DNA from: an archaeon
GTDB taxonomy: Archaea > Thermoplasmatota > Thermoplasmata > Methanomassiliicoccales > Methanomethylophilaceae
Reading direction: 5' to 3'
Length of the DNA stretch: 10,702 bases
Assembly (NCBI GenBank): GCA_024399225.1
Contig: JAKSHV010000020.1
Coordinates: forward strand, 1-10,702
Part shown: positions 1 to 6,541 of the stretch, in pieces
Position numbering within the stretch: position 1 is the stretch's first letter
How the letters are laid out: every line of letters begins with the position of its first letter
The notes under the pieces: generated by a model
Told to the model about the DNA's origin: nothing
The model's input: the letters and a program-made list of their open reading frames with translations, nothing else
Database searches by the model: none
Translations under genes and position numbers: made by a program

Positions 1-2
1 CC

Positions 3-188
3 AACGCGATTCCCGCATTCCCCTTTGATGGAGGATATGTGTTCTATGGATGGGTCGATGCAATCCTTGAGAAGACCGGAAAGAAGGACCGTGAAGCCAG
101 GGAGAAGCAGGCGATGGAAATCGCTCGCAACATCTCGTCGCTGATGATCTTCCTGTATGTGCTGGTGATTATCGCCGCACTGATCTGA
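3..188 (+). CDS. Site-2 protease (M50) family protein, C-terminal fragment
   Basis: Only the last 61 residues lie in the window; the gene begins upstream. The fragment opens with N-A-I-P-A-F-P-F-D-G-G (residues 1-11 of the fragment). This matches the conserved NxxPxxPLDGG motif of S2P-type intramembrane zinc metalloproteases, in which the Asp is the third zinc ligand. A charged amphipathic stretch follows (about residues 22-42), then one C-terminal hydrophobic helix (about 45-61), and the gene ends in TGA. In this family the HExxH half of the active site lies in an earlier membrane helix, which cannot be seen here. Proteins of this family cleave substrates within the membrane, and the target cannot be told from this piece. 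The gene is convergent with the marker-2 gene. The motif makes the family call fairly secure; the subfamily is unknown. Confidence 0.8.
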   Translation, partial: NAIPAFPFDGGYVFYGWVDAILEKTGKKDREAREKQAMEIARNISSLMIFLYVLVIIAALI

Positions 189-226
189 AAAGATGGAAAA
201 ACAGATGCAGGGGTTGGAACCCCTGC
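189..226 (-). terminator. Hairpin plus U-tract terminator of the marker-2 gene
   Basis: A perfect 9-bp inverted repeat (GCAGGGGTT at 207-215, AACCCCTGC at 218-226) starts 4 bp past the stop codon of the minus-strand gene. Read on the minus strand, the hairpin is followed by a pyrimidine-rich tract with two oligo-T runs (about 206-190). The site lies between two convergent genes. Archaeal termination depends mainly on the U-tract, so this fits the minus-strand gene; the plus-strand side has no T-run. Confidence 0.6.
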
Positions 227-230
227 GGGA

Positions 231-1220
231 TTACTGTTTGCTGTGTGCCTTGGGCTTGCAGCCGGTGATGATGTCCTTGCTGAAATCGAAAAGGGTCTCG
301 GTCTTTCCACCCATGGTGAGGTCGAGTTTTCCGGAATCATTGACCTTTCCGACGACCGCTCCGGCACATTTGACTTTCACGAAGATCTCGATGACCCTTG
401 CGGAGTTCTCGGGAGGACAGGCGTATACGAATCCGCATCCCTGGTAACAGAGGATCCATCTGATGAGGTCGTCGCAGTTCTTGGGAACGGGAATCTTGTC
501 GATGTCCACAACAGCACCCATCTCGGAGCATTCGAGCATCATTCCGAGGGTTCCGATGCATCCGGGGTTGCTCATGTCCTTTCCGGAGTGAACGAGGTGT
601 TCATCCGCAACGATCGCCGCGGCCTCCATCTGGAGCCTTACGAGTTTGGGATCGTTGTCGAGAGCGGTTACCCATGCATAGGGGATGTTCTTGGGGTAGT
701 GACCGTCGGTGTCCATGACGAAGACTATGTCGTCTCCGGGCTGCGCGGTGCTACTGCGGATAAGCGCATCCTTCTTGACTTCTCCGATGACGGAGATGTC
801 GATTGCGTGGTATTTGCAGTCGGGATGGGTGTGCCCTCCCACGATGGGGACATTGAACCTCCTGACTCCCTCCTCCATTCCCCTGAGGAGCCTTCCGCAG
901 ATCTGGTCGTTGGACATGGACATGACGTCGACCATTGCGGTTGCCCTTCCTCCCATGGCGGCGATGTCGTTCACATTTACGAGAACTGCAAAGTATCCTG
1001 CCATGTAGGGGTCGGATTCCACGAGGGATTCCATGATTCCGTCGGTGGCGAAGAGAACATAGCTGTCGCCCATTTCGATGGCCGCGGCATCCTCTCCCTC
1101 TGCTGCTGCGATCTTGGGGAATTTGTCGGTAGGAAGGAAGTCTACGACTTTATGGATCTTGCTCTTCCTGGTGACGCCGGGGAAATTTCTGATTGCATCG
1201 ATAATGGCGTGAAGTTCCAT
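231..1220 (-). CDS. Methanogenesis marker protein 2 (AIR synthase-related)
   Basis: The product is a 329-residue soluble protein of the PurM/SelD/HypE-like ATP-binding fold. Visible motifs are GEDAA (42-46), an acidic ATDG (58-61), N-V-N-D-I-A-A-M-G-G (82-91), PIVGGHTHPD (125-134), a PGD turn (161-163), DMSNPGCIGT (215-224) and a C-terminal DFxxDxITG ending. The N-terminal half resembles the AIRS domain and the second half AIRS_C. As I recall it, this combination, and especially the SNPGxIGT and terminal DFxxDxITG segments, matches methanogenesis marker 2. That family is found in methanogens and its biochemical function is unsettled. The ATG start follows a short leader after a TATA-like box, with only a weak Shine-Dalgarno sequence. 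The stop is TAA. The relative sll0787-type AIRS proteins are the main alternative family. A general AIRS-type ATP-binding protein is near certain; the specific subfamily is likely. Confidence 0.8.
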   Translation of the reverse strand: MELHAIIDAIRNFPGVTRKSKIHKVVDFLPTDKFPKIAAAEGEDAAAIEMGDSYVLFATDGIMESLVESDPYMAGYFAVLVNVNDIAAMGGRATAMVDVMSMSNDQICGRLLRGMEEGVRRFNVPIVGGHTHPDCKYHAIDISVIGEVKKDALIRSSTAQPGDDIVFVMDTDGHYPKNIPYAWVTALDNDPKLVRLQMEAAAIVADEHLVHSGKDMSNPGCIGTLGMMLECSEMGAVVDIDKIPVPKNCDDLIRWILCYQGCGFVYACPPENSARVIEIFVKVKCAGAVVGKVNDSGKLDLTMGGKTETLFDFSKDIITGCKPKAHSKQ

Positions 1221-1242
1221 ATGTTCATCTCGCGGGAATTAT

Positions 1243-1275
1243 GCACAACGGATTGTGCTATGGGTCGATAAGTAT
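1243..1275 (-). promoter_or_regulatory. Promoter of marker-2 gene with dyad at the start site
   Basis: On the minus strand a TATA-like ATACTTATC (1275-1267) sits about 50 bp upstream of the ATG, putting the expected transcription start near 1243-1246. A perfect dyad GCACAA-N4-TTGTGC (1243-1258) lies exactly between the TATA box and that start. This is where an archaeal repressor would block polymerase recruitment. The assignment is inferred from position and symmetry only. Confidence 0.4.
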
Positions 1276-1314
1276 GCACGTATATGTATGATACCCTAAA
1301 AACAGGAATCTGGG

Positions 1315-2115
1315 TCAGACGATGCAGATGTTCATCTTCAGCTTGTGACTGGCGAGTGCTGCAGCCTTTCCGTCACCGTTGAGCGCTTCGAGGAGGATGT
1401 CGTACATCTCCGAACCTTCCTCCGCAAGGCAAACCATCGCCTTTCCATGCTTCCTGATGAGCGATTCGAGAAGAATCGAGAATCTGTCGCCTTGAAGGTA
1501 TCCGAAGTACTGTTCGCTTGAATCGGTCAGGTTGAATTTCAGCGGATCGAGAATGCGATATGATTCGACACCGTCGACGATCTTGTCGACTTTGCTATCG
1601 TCCCAGTTTGTGAGGTCTCTGCAGAACAGGATTCCTCCTTTCTCCAGAAGGTAGAATCCTCCGCATTCACCGTCGTAAAACTGACGTCCGCCGAGTTTTC
1701 CGCCGAAGATGTTGATGCTCCTGTTCTTCAGATATTTGATAAGGTTCTGTATACGGAGCAGACCGAACCTGTCGGGTTCGTTGAGAATGGATTCGATCTC
1801 GTCATGTCTGTCGGGATTCTCGGCCTCGTTGGATATCCTCATGTAAATCTCGGAGCCGGATTTGTCAGCCACCGCTCTTGCGAATTCCCTGAACGTAGCA
1901 TCTTCTATGATCTTGAACGAATCCTCTATGGTTTTCTTGCCGCTTCTAAGGCTGTAGACCGAATACGCGATGGATTCTCCGTCGATGTCACTGCATTTGA
2001 CCACATGTCCGTTTGCAAGGACATAGTAACCCTCCCAATAGTCCTCTGTCAGGGACTGTTTGAAAATAGAACGGTCTTTGACCGATTTTTCTTTCTTGTA
2101 GGTGGCTTTGCTCAA
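1315..2115 (-). CDS. Hypothetical protein, 266 residues, TTG start
   Basis: I do not recognise this protein. It is predicted soluble, with no signal peptide or membrane helix. The N-terminus is basic (MSKATYKKEKSVKDR), and the middle has a glycine-rich stretch with two Cys-containing patches (around residues 138-167, including DGECGGF and GILFCRD). The C-terminal third is probably helical. No catalytic motif is evident. The frame opens with TTG, and the first ATG codon is too far inside to be the start. The TTG is supported by a TATA-like box (GGATAAAT on the minus strand, about 2147-2154) 30-35 bp upstream, which would give a very short leader. The gene lies downstream of the TetR gene on the same strand but has its own promoter, so co-regulation is only possible. 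It ends in TGA and is separated from the marker-2 promoter by about 40 bp. Confidence 0.65.
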   Translation of the reverse strand: MSKATYKKEKSVKDRSIFKQSLTEDYWEGYYVLANGHVVKCSDIDGESIAYSVYSLRSGKKTIEDSFKIIEDATFREFARAVADKSGSEIYMRISNEAENPDRHDEIESILNEPDRFGLLRIQNLIKYLKNRSINIFGGKLGGRQFYDGECGGFYLLEKGGILFCRDLTNWDDSKVDKIVDGVESYRILDPLKFNLTDSSEQYFGYLQGDRFSILLESLIRKHGKAMVCLAEEGSEMYDILLEALNGDGKAAALASHKLKMNICIV

Positions 2116-2145
2116 AACTGAATCGAACCTAGATAGGAGAACGCC

Positions 2146-2160
2146 GATTTATCCTTTTTT
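2146..2160 (-). promoter_or_regulatory. TATA box of the 266-residue hypothetical gene
   Basis: The minus strand reads A6-GGATAAATC, with a purine-rich BRE-like lead. The predicted transcription start is around 2122-2126, only some 10 nt before the TTG codon. This supports the TTG as the start. Confidence 0.4.
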
Positions 2161-2174
2161 CAGACAACGCAGGC

Positions 2175-2822
2175 TTAGGCTCTGTGTTCGAACATGGTCA
2201 TAAGACACATTTCGGCATTGTAGAGCATCCATTTGAAGTCAGGAGGCGACCTTCCGGGCCTTGCATGACGGTATGCGTCGACGTGTGACTGATCCATATG
2301 GGTGAAACGGAATGTACCGAACTGCTGTACGATGCTTGCGTCCTGGTAGCTTGCGATCTCTTCATCGGTTGCTTCGGGGAAGACGTATCTGATGCAGCTG
2401 CATACGAAATCGTTGCCTTCATAGGCTATTTTCTTGACCGCAGCAACATCTTCGGGAGTACATTCACGCTCGATCAGATAGAGATCGGAAAGGAGCTGGC
2501 ACATCTTTACATGTTCGGAGAGAAGTTCCACTTTGTTGCGGCAGTACTCTTCCTTGGTCATTTTGACCGGGGTGCCGAATCTTTCTTTGACCGCTTCGGT
2601 CCACTGGAGGAGTTCCCTTTTCAGGAGATCTAAAAGCATCTCTTCGCGATTTTTGTAGTAATTGTAGAGAGCGGGACGGGTGAATGATGTCTTGGCGGAG
2701 ACATTATTGAAGGTCACGCCTAGGAATCCATCGCGTTCATAAATCTCGTCACAGGCCTTCATGATCATATCGCGTCTCTGATTGAACTGATCCTCAGTTC
2801 TAGCCCTAACGAACTCTTCCAT
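2175..2822 (-). CDS. TetR/AcrR family transcriptional regulator
   Basis: From the start chosen here the product has 215 residues. The N-terminal helix-turn-helix is clear: helix 1 around R-R-D-M-I-M-K-A-C-D, then GFLGVTFNNVSAKTSFTRPALYNYYKNREEML, which is the TetR pattern (GxxxTxxxIAxxxGxxxxxxYxYFxxKEEL). The remainder is an all-helical ligand and dimer domain with no recognisable ligand signature. It contains several Cys residues (for example VCSCIR), so redox or metal sensing is possible but unproven. The frame can extend to an ATG at 2867, adding 15 residues. I prefer the ATG at 2822 because it gives the usual 12-15 residue lead before helix 1, a TTAAAATA box sits about 25 bp upstream, and a CATATG dyad lies between them. 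The gene diverges from HK1, so HK1 and itself are possible targets. It ends in TAA. Confidence 0.85.
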   Translation of the reverse strand: MEEFVRARTEDQFNQRRDMIMKACDEIYERDGFLGVTFNNVSAKTSFTRPALYNYYKNREEMLLDLLKRELLQWTEAVKERFGTPVKMTKEEYCRNKVELLSEHVKMCQLLSDLYLIERECTPEDVAAVKKIAYEGNDFVCSCIRYVFPEATDEEIASYQDASIVQQFGTFRFTHMDQSHVDAYRHARPGRSPPDFKWMLYNAEMCLMTMFEHRA

Positions 2823-2824
2823 GC

Positions 2825-2851
2825 CATATGCATCCATATGCTGTATTTTAA
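2825..2851 (-). promoter_or_regulatory. TetR gene promoter and candidate auto-operator
   Basis: The TATA-like TTAAAATA (about 2850-2843, minus strand) is followed by CATATG-N4-CATATG (2840-2825), a perfect 16-bp inverted repeat ending just before the ATG at 2822. TetR repressors typically bind such dyads over their own start site. If translation instead began at 2867, this repeat would be coding and its symmetry accidental. A second AT-rich box (about 2885-2895) would fit that longer start. Confidence 0.35.
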
Positions 2852-2906
2852 CATATAGCGATTTCATTGATTATTTACAATTTGTTTTTAATTTGGTAAC
2901 CTCTGT

Positions 2907-2936
2907 CACGGTTTCCGTGTTATTAACGGTGTTAAC
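2907..2936. promoter_or_regulatory. Cluster of short dyads in the TetR-HK1 intergenic region
   Basis: CACGG-TTT-CCGTG (2907-2919) is followed by GTTAAC (2931-2936), with GGTAACC just before (2895-2901). They are short and could be chance. However, they sit in the 217-262 bp divergent regulatory gap, which holds no gene or tRNA that I can see. Confidence 0.25.
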
Positions 2937-2968
2937 CTAGTAGGATGGCAATGGGGGTATTCAGATCA

Positions 2969-2996
2969 TTTTGACAACATTGATTCTGTGTCAAAA
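2969..2996. promoter_or_regulatory. Inverted repeat operator upstream of HK1
   Basis: TTTTGACA (2969-2976) and TGTCAAAA (2989-2996) form a perfect 8-bp inverted repeat with a 12-bp spacer. Half-site centres are 20 bp apart, close to two helical turns, as expected for a dimeric protein on one face of DNA. The site lies about 58 bp upstream of the HK1 TATA box and so fits an upstream activator site. The binding protein is unknown; the TetR protein and the SARP-type regulator are the local candidates. Confidence 0.5.
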
Positions 2997-3053
2997 AGAA
3001 GTCACCATTCCAACGTGCCAGATGGGCAACTGAGTCTATGCTTCTTTCCTACG

Positions 3054-3061
3054 TTTATATA
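3054..3061 (+). promoter_or_regulatory. TATA box of HK1 (leaderless)
   Basis: TTTATATA is centred 27-28 bp before the ATG at 3085, so transcription should start at or next to the A of the start codon. No Shine-Dalgarno sequence precedes the ATG, which agrees with a leaderless mRNA. Confidence 0.7.
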
Positions 3062-3084
3062 GAATCAAACCATATTACAACTGT

Positions 3085-4485
3085 ATGGCTAGGAAGAATA
3101 GCAGGAGGATCCTTTCGTCGGGAGTTCTTATCTCGATGCTTGCGATGTTCCTGATCGGCGGATATCTCCTTATTTCCAAGGAGGGCCTTGTCGTACCTAA
3201 CTATGTTCTGATCCCGATGACCTTCGATGTTATCGGTATGGGTATGTGCATCATGCTGTATCTAGCCCTTTATGCCGACCGTCACAACGACCTCGGTTCC
3301 CACCATTTCATCCTGATGACAGTCGAGATGTTCATGATCTTCTTCGCAAGTATAATCAGTTGGGCTTCTGAAGGAGATCCGTCGAAGAATCTCTTCAATG
3401 AAGTGGGCATGTTTGTGGCGTATGAGATTCTTCTTCTCACTATGCTGACCTTCTGGCTGTATATCGCCTATGTCATCGATGCCCATGACAAGAGGATGAA
3501 AATTCTTCATTATCTTATCCTGGCAGTGTTCATCATCGGTGTTGTTGCAACGGCACTCAATTTCAGATACCATCAGTTCTACACAATCGATGCCGGCGGA
3601 TTCTACACCTTGGCCTCCAGTGTGGATCTCTCGTTGCTCGCACCCATTCTGATCATCATATTCAGCAACATCGCCGTGACGATTTACATCAAGGGATTGC
3701 GCAAGAAGATGGCACTTTTCACCATCGTTCTCCTCCCTTTAACAGCGGCTGTAGTGGAGATGTACTTCGATACTGTGGAGCTTCTCTACATCGTATCCTT
3801 CTATTCGCTACTGATCATCTACGGCAACTTCTATGTCGGACGCAGCGAAGATCTTGCCAGGAAGGAATCCGAACTCGTAAAGCAGAGGGCGGATATCCTG
3901 GTCTCTCAGATCCAGCCCCACTTCCTGTACAATGCCCTTACATCCATCATGAACATCAAGGGAAATCCCCCGGACACCATGTTCGCCATCGCCGACTTCG
4001 GAAAATATCTCCGCGGTAACCTCGACTCCCTGAAACAGAGGGCACCCATCCCAATTACAAAGGAGGTCGACCACGTCGAGACATTCATGCTTCTCGAACA
4101 GCTCAGCATCGGCAAAGGTCTGGAGCTTGAACTCAACATCAACGACCGTAACTTTTTGATTCCTGCATTGACACTTCAGAAACTTGTCGAGAAGTGTGTG
4201 GAGAACGGTTACTCTCCTTCGCATCCGCGTGGAAAGATTGTCATCACCACGGAGGAGACTGAAAGTTCCCACTTCATCACCGTGGAGGATGACGGTACCG
4301 GTTTCGAACTATCTGCCATTTACGACAAGGATCGTGCCGAGATATTCGGTATCACTACAATCGAACACCGTCTCAAGGAACAGGTCGACGGAAGTCTGGA
4401 CATAGAAAGCCAGATTGGCGTTGGAACCATAATCACGATCACCATCCCCAAGACCAAACCCAAGGAGAGCCACAGATTCTTCTGA
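3085..4485 (+). CDS. Membrane sensor histidine kinase HK1 (LytS-like His_kinase), ATP site degenerate
   Basis: The product has 466 residues. Residues 1-250 hold about seven hydrophobic helices (roughly 13-30, 40-63, 75-93, 108-131, 140-157, 181-202, 210-250), a likely sensor embedded in the membrane. A short linker (252-270) leads to the His_kinase domain. The H-box Q-I-Q-P-H-F-L-Y-N-A-L is intact with phospho-acceptor H279, followed by YLRGNLDSL. The ATPase domain is worn. The N-box, usually LVENAIKHG, reads LVEKCVENG, so the Mg-coordinating Asn is K370. The G2 region, usually GIGLxNVxxRL, reads GITTIEHRL. The DDGTGF motif (402-407) and GVGT (445-448) remain. HK1 may therefore be phosphorylated but be unable to bind ATP well. 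Its paralogue HK2 has the opposite defect. The gene starts leaderless and is followed after 9 nt by an unknown gene. The family is typical of Firmicutes, which suggests transfer into this archaeon. Confidence 0.88.
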   Translation: MARKNSRRILSSGVLISMLAMFLIGGYLLISKEGLVVPNYVLIPMTFDVIGMGMCIMLYLALYADRHNDLGSHHFILMTVEMFMIFFASIISWASEGDPSKNLFNEVGMFVAYEILLLTMLTFWLYIAYVIDAHDKRMKILHYLILAVFIIGVVATALNFRYHQFYTIDAGGFYTLASSVDLSLLAPILIIIFSNIAVTIYIKGLRKKMALFTIVLLPLTAAVVEMYFDTVELLYIVSFYSLLIIYGNFYVGRSEDLARKESELVKQRADILVSQIQPHFLYNALTSIMNIKGNPPDTMFAIADFGKYLRGNLDSLKQRAPIPITKEVDHVETFMLLEQLSIGKGLELELNINDRNFLIPALTLQKLVEKCVENGYSPSHPRGKIVITTEETESSHFITVEDDGTGFELSAIYDKDRAEIFGITTIEHRLKEQVDGSLDIESQIGVGTIITITIPKTKPKESHRFF

Positions 4486-4494
4486 GGTGCGATC

Positions 4495-5232
4495 ATGATA
4501 TCCGGAATACCTTCTGATGACGAACTCCGTTCCCTTTTCAAGGATGTCTCTCTGTTCGACATCCATGCGGAGTCCCCGACGCAGATCTACACGTTCCAGA
4601 ACGATACTGTGGATTCTCTCCTGGATTTCATCGGAAGACTGGAGATATCTGTCATCTTTGCGGAGAGGATCTATGTATGCAAGGATGACCTGAAGATCAG
4701 GAACGAGATGTTCCAGGGTCTGAAGCTGGATATAATCGGAGGGGTGCAGTTCGATTCACACCGCTTCAACAGGGACCTGGAATCCATGGATCTTTCCTCC
4801 CCCGTGGAACTCAGATTGTTCGCCCTGTATGAAGGCAAAGCTTTCGGAGTGCGGTTCGTCGACGAGGGTCTTGATTCACTCAGAAAGGTCAAGCCCGAAC
4901 AGAGAGTGGAGATGTTTGCCGAAGAACGCAGGAACAAACTGAAGGACCAGAATATCATCACCGCAAAGAAAGAGGATCCGATGATAGAGAGGTTCTCTGA
5001 AGTTCTTGTTCTGGACCGCCTCTATCGTAATCTCCGCGATGACTACGAACGTTTCAACTATGTGATCAAGATCGCACGCAGACCCGGAAACGACAATCTG
5101 AAAAAAGCCATTCTCAAGGATGACGGAAGCGGTTTCAACAACGACCGCATCAGACAGGTCGTCGCACTTACTCTGAGGAAGACCGATCCGAACAGCGGCG
5201 ACACCGTTCAGATGGTCTTCGGTAAGGACTGA
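4495..5232 (+). CDS. Hypothetical protein, 245 residues, in operon with HK1
   Basis: I do not recognise this protein. It is soluble, charged and mixed alpha/beta by eye. There is a hydrophobic core around residues 36-62 (VDSLLDFIGRLEISVIFAE), and a lysine- and arginine-rich helical region in the second half (about 130-200). No signal peptide, membrane helix or catalytic motif is visible. The start is well supported: GAGGTG (4484-4489) lies 5 nt before the ATG and overlaps the HK1 stop codon. The gene is thus very probably translated from the HK1 transcript and may work with the kinase as an accessory or output protein; that role is inferred from position only. It ends in TGA, 3 bp from the stop of the convergent TerB-like gene. 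Confidence 0.7.
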   Translation: MISGIPSDDELRSLFKDVSLFDIHAESPTQIYTFQNDTVDSLLDFIGRLEISVIFAERIYVCKDDLKIRNEMFQGLKLDIIGGVQFDSHRFNRDLESMDLSSPVELRLFALYEGKAFGVRFVDEGLDSLRKVKPEQRVEMFAEERRNKLKDQNIITAKKEDPMIERFSEVLVLDRLYRNLRDDYERFNYVIKIARRPGNDNLKKAILKDDGSGFNNDRIRQVVALTLRKTDPNSGDTVQMVFGKD

Positions 5233-5235
5233 GTT

Positions 5236-5691
5236 TCAGGCGAGAAGCTGCTTGATCCACTTCCTTTCCTTGTGAGATACCTTTCCATCCATGGCGCACA
5301 CAAGGAGGCAGATGGTGACGATGTCCATTTTCAGATCGACGGAAACTGTTCCGACGAGGTCGACCATGTAGTCGATGGCGGCCTTGTATTCCTTGGGTCT
5401 GTCGAGTCCTGCCGCAACGAAGATCTGCTTCGCCTCATCGTATGTGATGGGTTTTCCGACGATCTTTTCGAGAAGGGGTGCAACCATCTCGAACTCCTCG
5501 GGAGCAAGTTTTCCATCGGCTGCGATGGAACAGAGGATGAAGTGCAGGTATGCGGTTAGTCCGGTCGCTCCGTCCTGGGATATGGCGGAGAGTGCCGAGA
5601 TGACCTCCACGGATTTCTGGGAGAACAGATCGGCTGCCACAGCAGGGTCCATGTTCTCGCATTCTTTGCAGAGTTTGCTGAATTCGAACAT
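5236..5691 (-). CDS. TerB-like domain protein
   Basis: The product is 151 residues, all helical, with no membrane segment. It carries the paired acidic repeats typical of TerB/DjlA-N folds: A-A-D-G-K-L-A-P-E-E (57-66) and A-M-D-G-K-V-S-H-K-E (133-142), each at a helix turn. Bacterial TerB proteins are linked to tellurite or stress response and bind metal through such acidic sites. In archaea the role of stand-alone TerB-like proteins is unknown. The ATG start has a TATATA box centred about 23 bp upstream, consistent with a leaderless mRNA. The gene is separate from the response-regulator operon upstream and convergent with the HK1 operon. The domain call rests on motif pattern and length. Confidence 0.7.
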   Translation of the reverse strand: MFEFSKLCKECENMDPAVAADLFSQKSVEVISALSAISQDGATGLTAYLHFILCSIAADGKLAPEEFEMVAPLLEKIVGKPITYDEAKQIFVAAGLDRPKEYKAAIDYMVDLVGTVSVDLKMDIVTICLLVCAMDGKVSHKERKWIKQLLA

Positions 5692-5704
5692 ATGTCCGAA
5701 TCGT

Positions 5705-5718
5705 GATAAGTATATAGA
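5705..5718 (-). promoter_or_regulatory. TATA box of the TerB-like gene
   Basis: The minus strand reads CTATATACTTATC, with TATATA at 5716-5711, about 20-25 bp before the ATG. This implies a leaderless or nearly leaderless transcript. Confidence 0.55.
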
Positions 5719-5725
5719 AAAGGGT

Positions 5726-5739
5726 GGCCCCGAAGGGCC
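5726..5739 (-). terminator. UUCG-capped hairpin terminator of the HK2-regulator operon
   Basis: On the minus strand GGCCC-TTCG-GGGCC forms a 5-bp GC stem with a UUCG tetraloop, 20 bp after the regulator stop codon. It is followed by ACCCTTTTCTATATA, a pyrimidine-rich run. It lies directly next to the TerB-like promoter, so the two signals share the same 30 bp. Confidence 0.55.
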
Positions 5740-5758
5740 GATGTGAGTTTATGAGGTT

Positions 5759-6541
5759 TCACTTGTAGAACTGCTGGATGGATTTCTCTGCCCAACCGTA
5801 CTGGGACATATACTCTCCGTAGAAGTTGTTGAATGCGTCGGGAACACCATTGAGGTAATCGTACGCATCGCAGCTGAAGTTGGCAGGGATGACGGAGTAT
5901 TCGCTCCTGTCAAGGTTGACGATATCCTCGGCGTGTGCCTCGACAAGGGACTTGTGGAGTTCCTTGACGATCTTGGTCAGGTAGTCCTGGGACTTCCTGG
6001 TGAAGGCCGCATCCTGGAGAAGGACATCACAGAGTTCCCTCCTGGTCACTGCGGATCCCTTGCGGTCCACAAGGTATGCGAGAAGCTCTTTTGCGGGCTT
6101 CCTGGAGAAGTGGATGGTCTCTCCGTCTACGAAGAGTTCGAAGTTACCGAAGGTGCGGATGAAGATCCTGTTCTGGGGGACGGTGATGGGGTTCCTGAGG
6201 TTGTCAAGTTCCTTCTTGACGTCCCTGGGGGAGATGGGCTTCATGAGGTATCCGCTTGCGTGGATGGAGAATGCGTCGGATGCGAATTCGGAGAATCCGG
6301 TGGAGAACACGATGTTGACCTTGACATTGATGGCCTTGAGTTTCTTTGCGAGTTCGAGACCGGTGATGCCGGGCATCCTGACATCGAGGAATGCGATGTC
6401 CGGAGGGTTGTTGGTGGCGTACTCGAGGGCCTCGGTGGGGGAGTTGAATCCCTGGATGTCTGCCTCGGGCTGGTTTGCCCTGATCGCGGTCATAAGGACT
6501 TCCAATGCGTCTTTTTCATCATCTACTGCTAGGATTTTCAT
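5759..6541 (-). CDS. Response regulator with SARP-type winged-helix output domain
   Basis: The product has 260 residues. The receiver domain (1-115) has the acidic pair D7/D8, phospho-acceptor D53 in FLDVRMPG, T81 and K101 (MKP), so it looks functional. The output domain (about 125-220) begins I-R-T-F-G-N-F-E-L-F-V-D-G and continues with KPAKELLAYLVDRKGSAVTRREL. This is the OmpR-like winged helix of SARP-type regulators that lack the long BTAD repeats. The ending (SCDAYDYL... YGEYMSQYGWAE) matches a layout I know from Firmicutes regulators paired with LytS-like kinases. It should bind DNA when phosphorylated by the HK1/HK2 system. The ATG overlaps the HK2 stop codon as ATGA, indicating translational coupling and one operon. 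A SARP output domain is unusual in archaea and suggests bacterial origin. Confidence 0.9.
   Translation of the reverse strand: MKILAVDDEKDALEVLMTAIRANQPEADIQGFNSPTEALEYATNNPPDIAFLDVRMPGITGLELAKKLKAINVKVNIVFSTGFSEFASDAFSIHASGYLMKPISPRDVKKELDNLRNPITVPQNRIFIRTFGNFELFVDGETIHFSRKPAKELLAYLVDRKGSAVTRRELCDVLLQDAAFTRKSQDYLTKIVKELHKSLVEAHAEDIVNLDRSEYSVIPANFSCDAYDYLNGVPDAFNNFYGEYMSQYGWAEKSIQQFYK

Noticed and set aside
243..1271. A 342-codon open frame on the plus strand opposite the marker-2 gene
   Set aside because: It is the mirror of a well-conserved gene with recognisable motifs; its translation is biased in composition, matches no family and covers the promoter of the real gene.
1267..5713. Identical ATACTTATC in the promoters of the marker-2 gene (1267-1275) and the TerB-like gene (5705-5713)
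   Set aside because: Its distance to the start codon differs (about 50 versus 18 bp) and the motif overlaps TATA-like sequence in both, so it is most simply promoter composition.
5933..6532. Two overlapping plus-strand frames opposite the response regulator
   Set aside because: The receiver and winged-helix motifs are all on the minus strand; the plus-strand frames are shadows.
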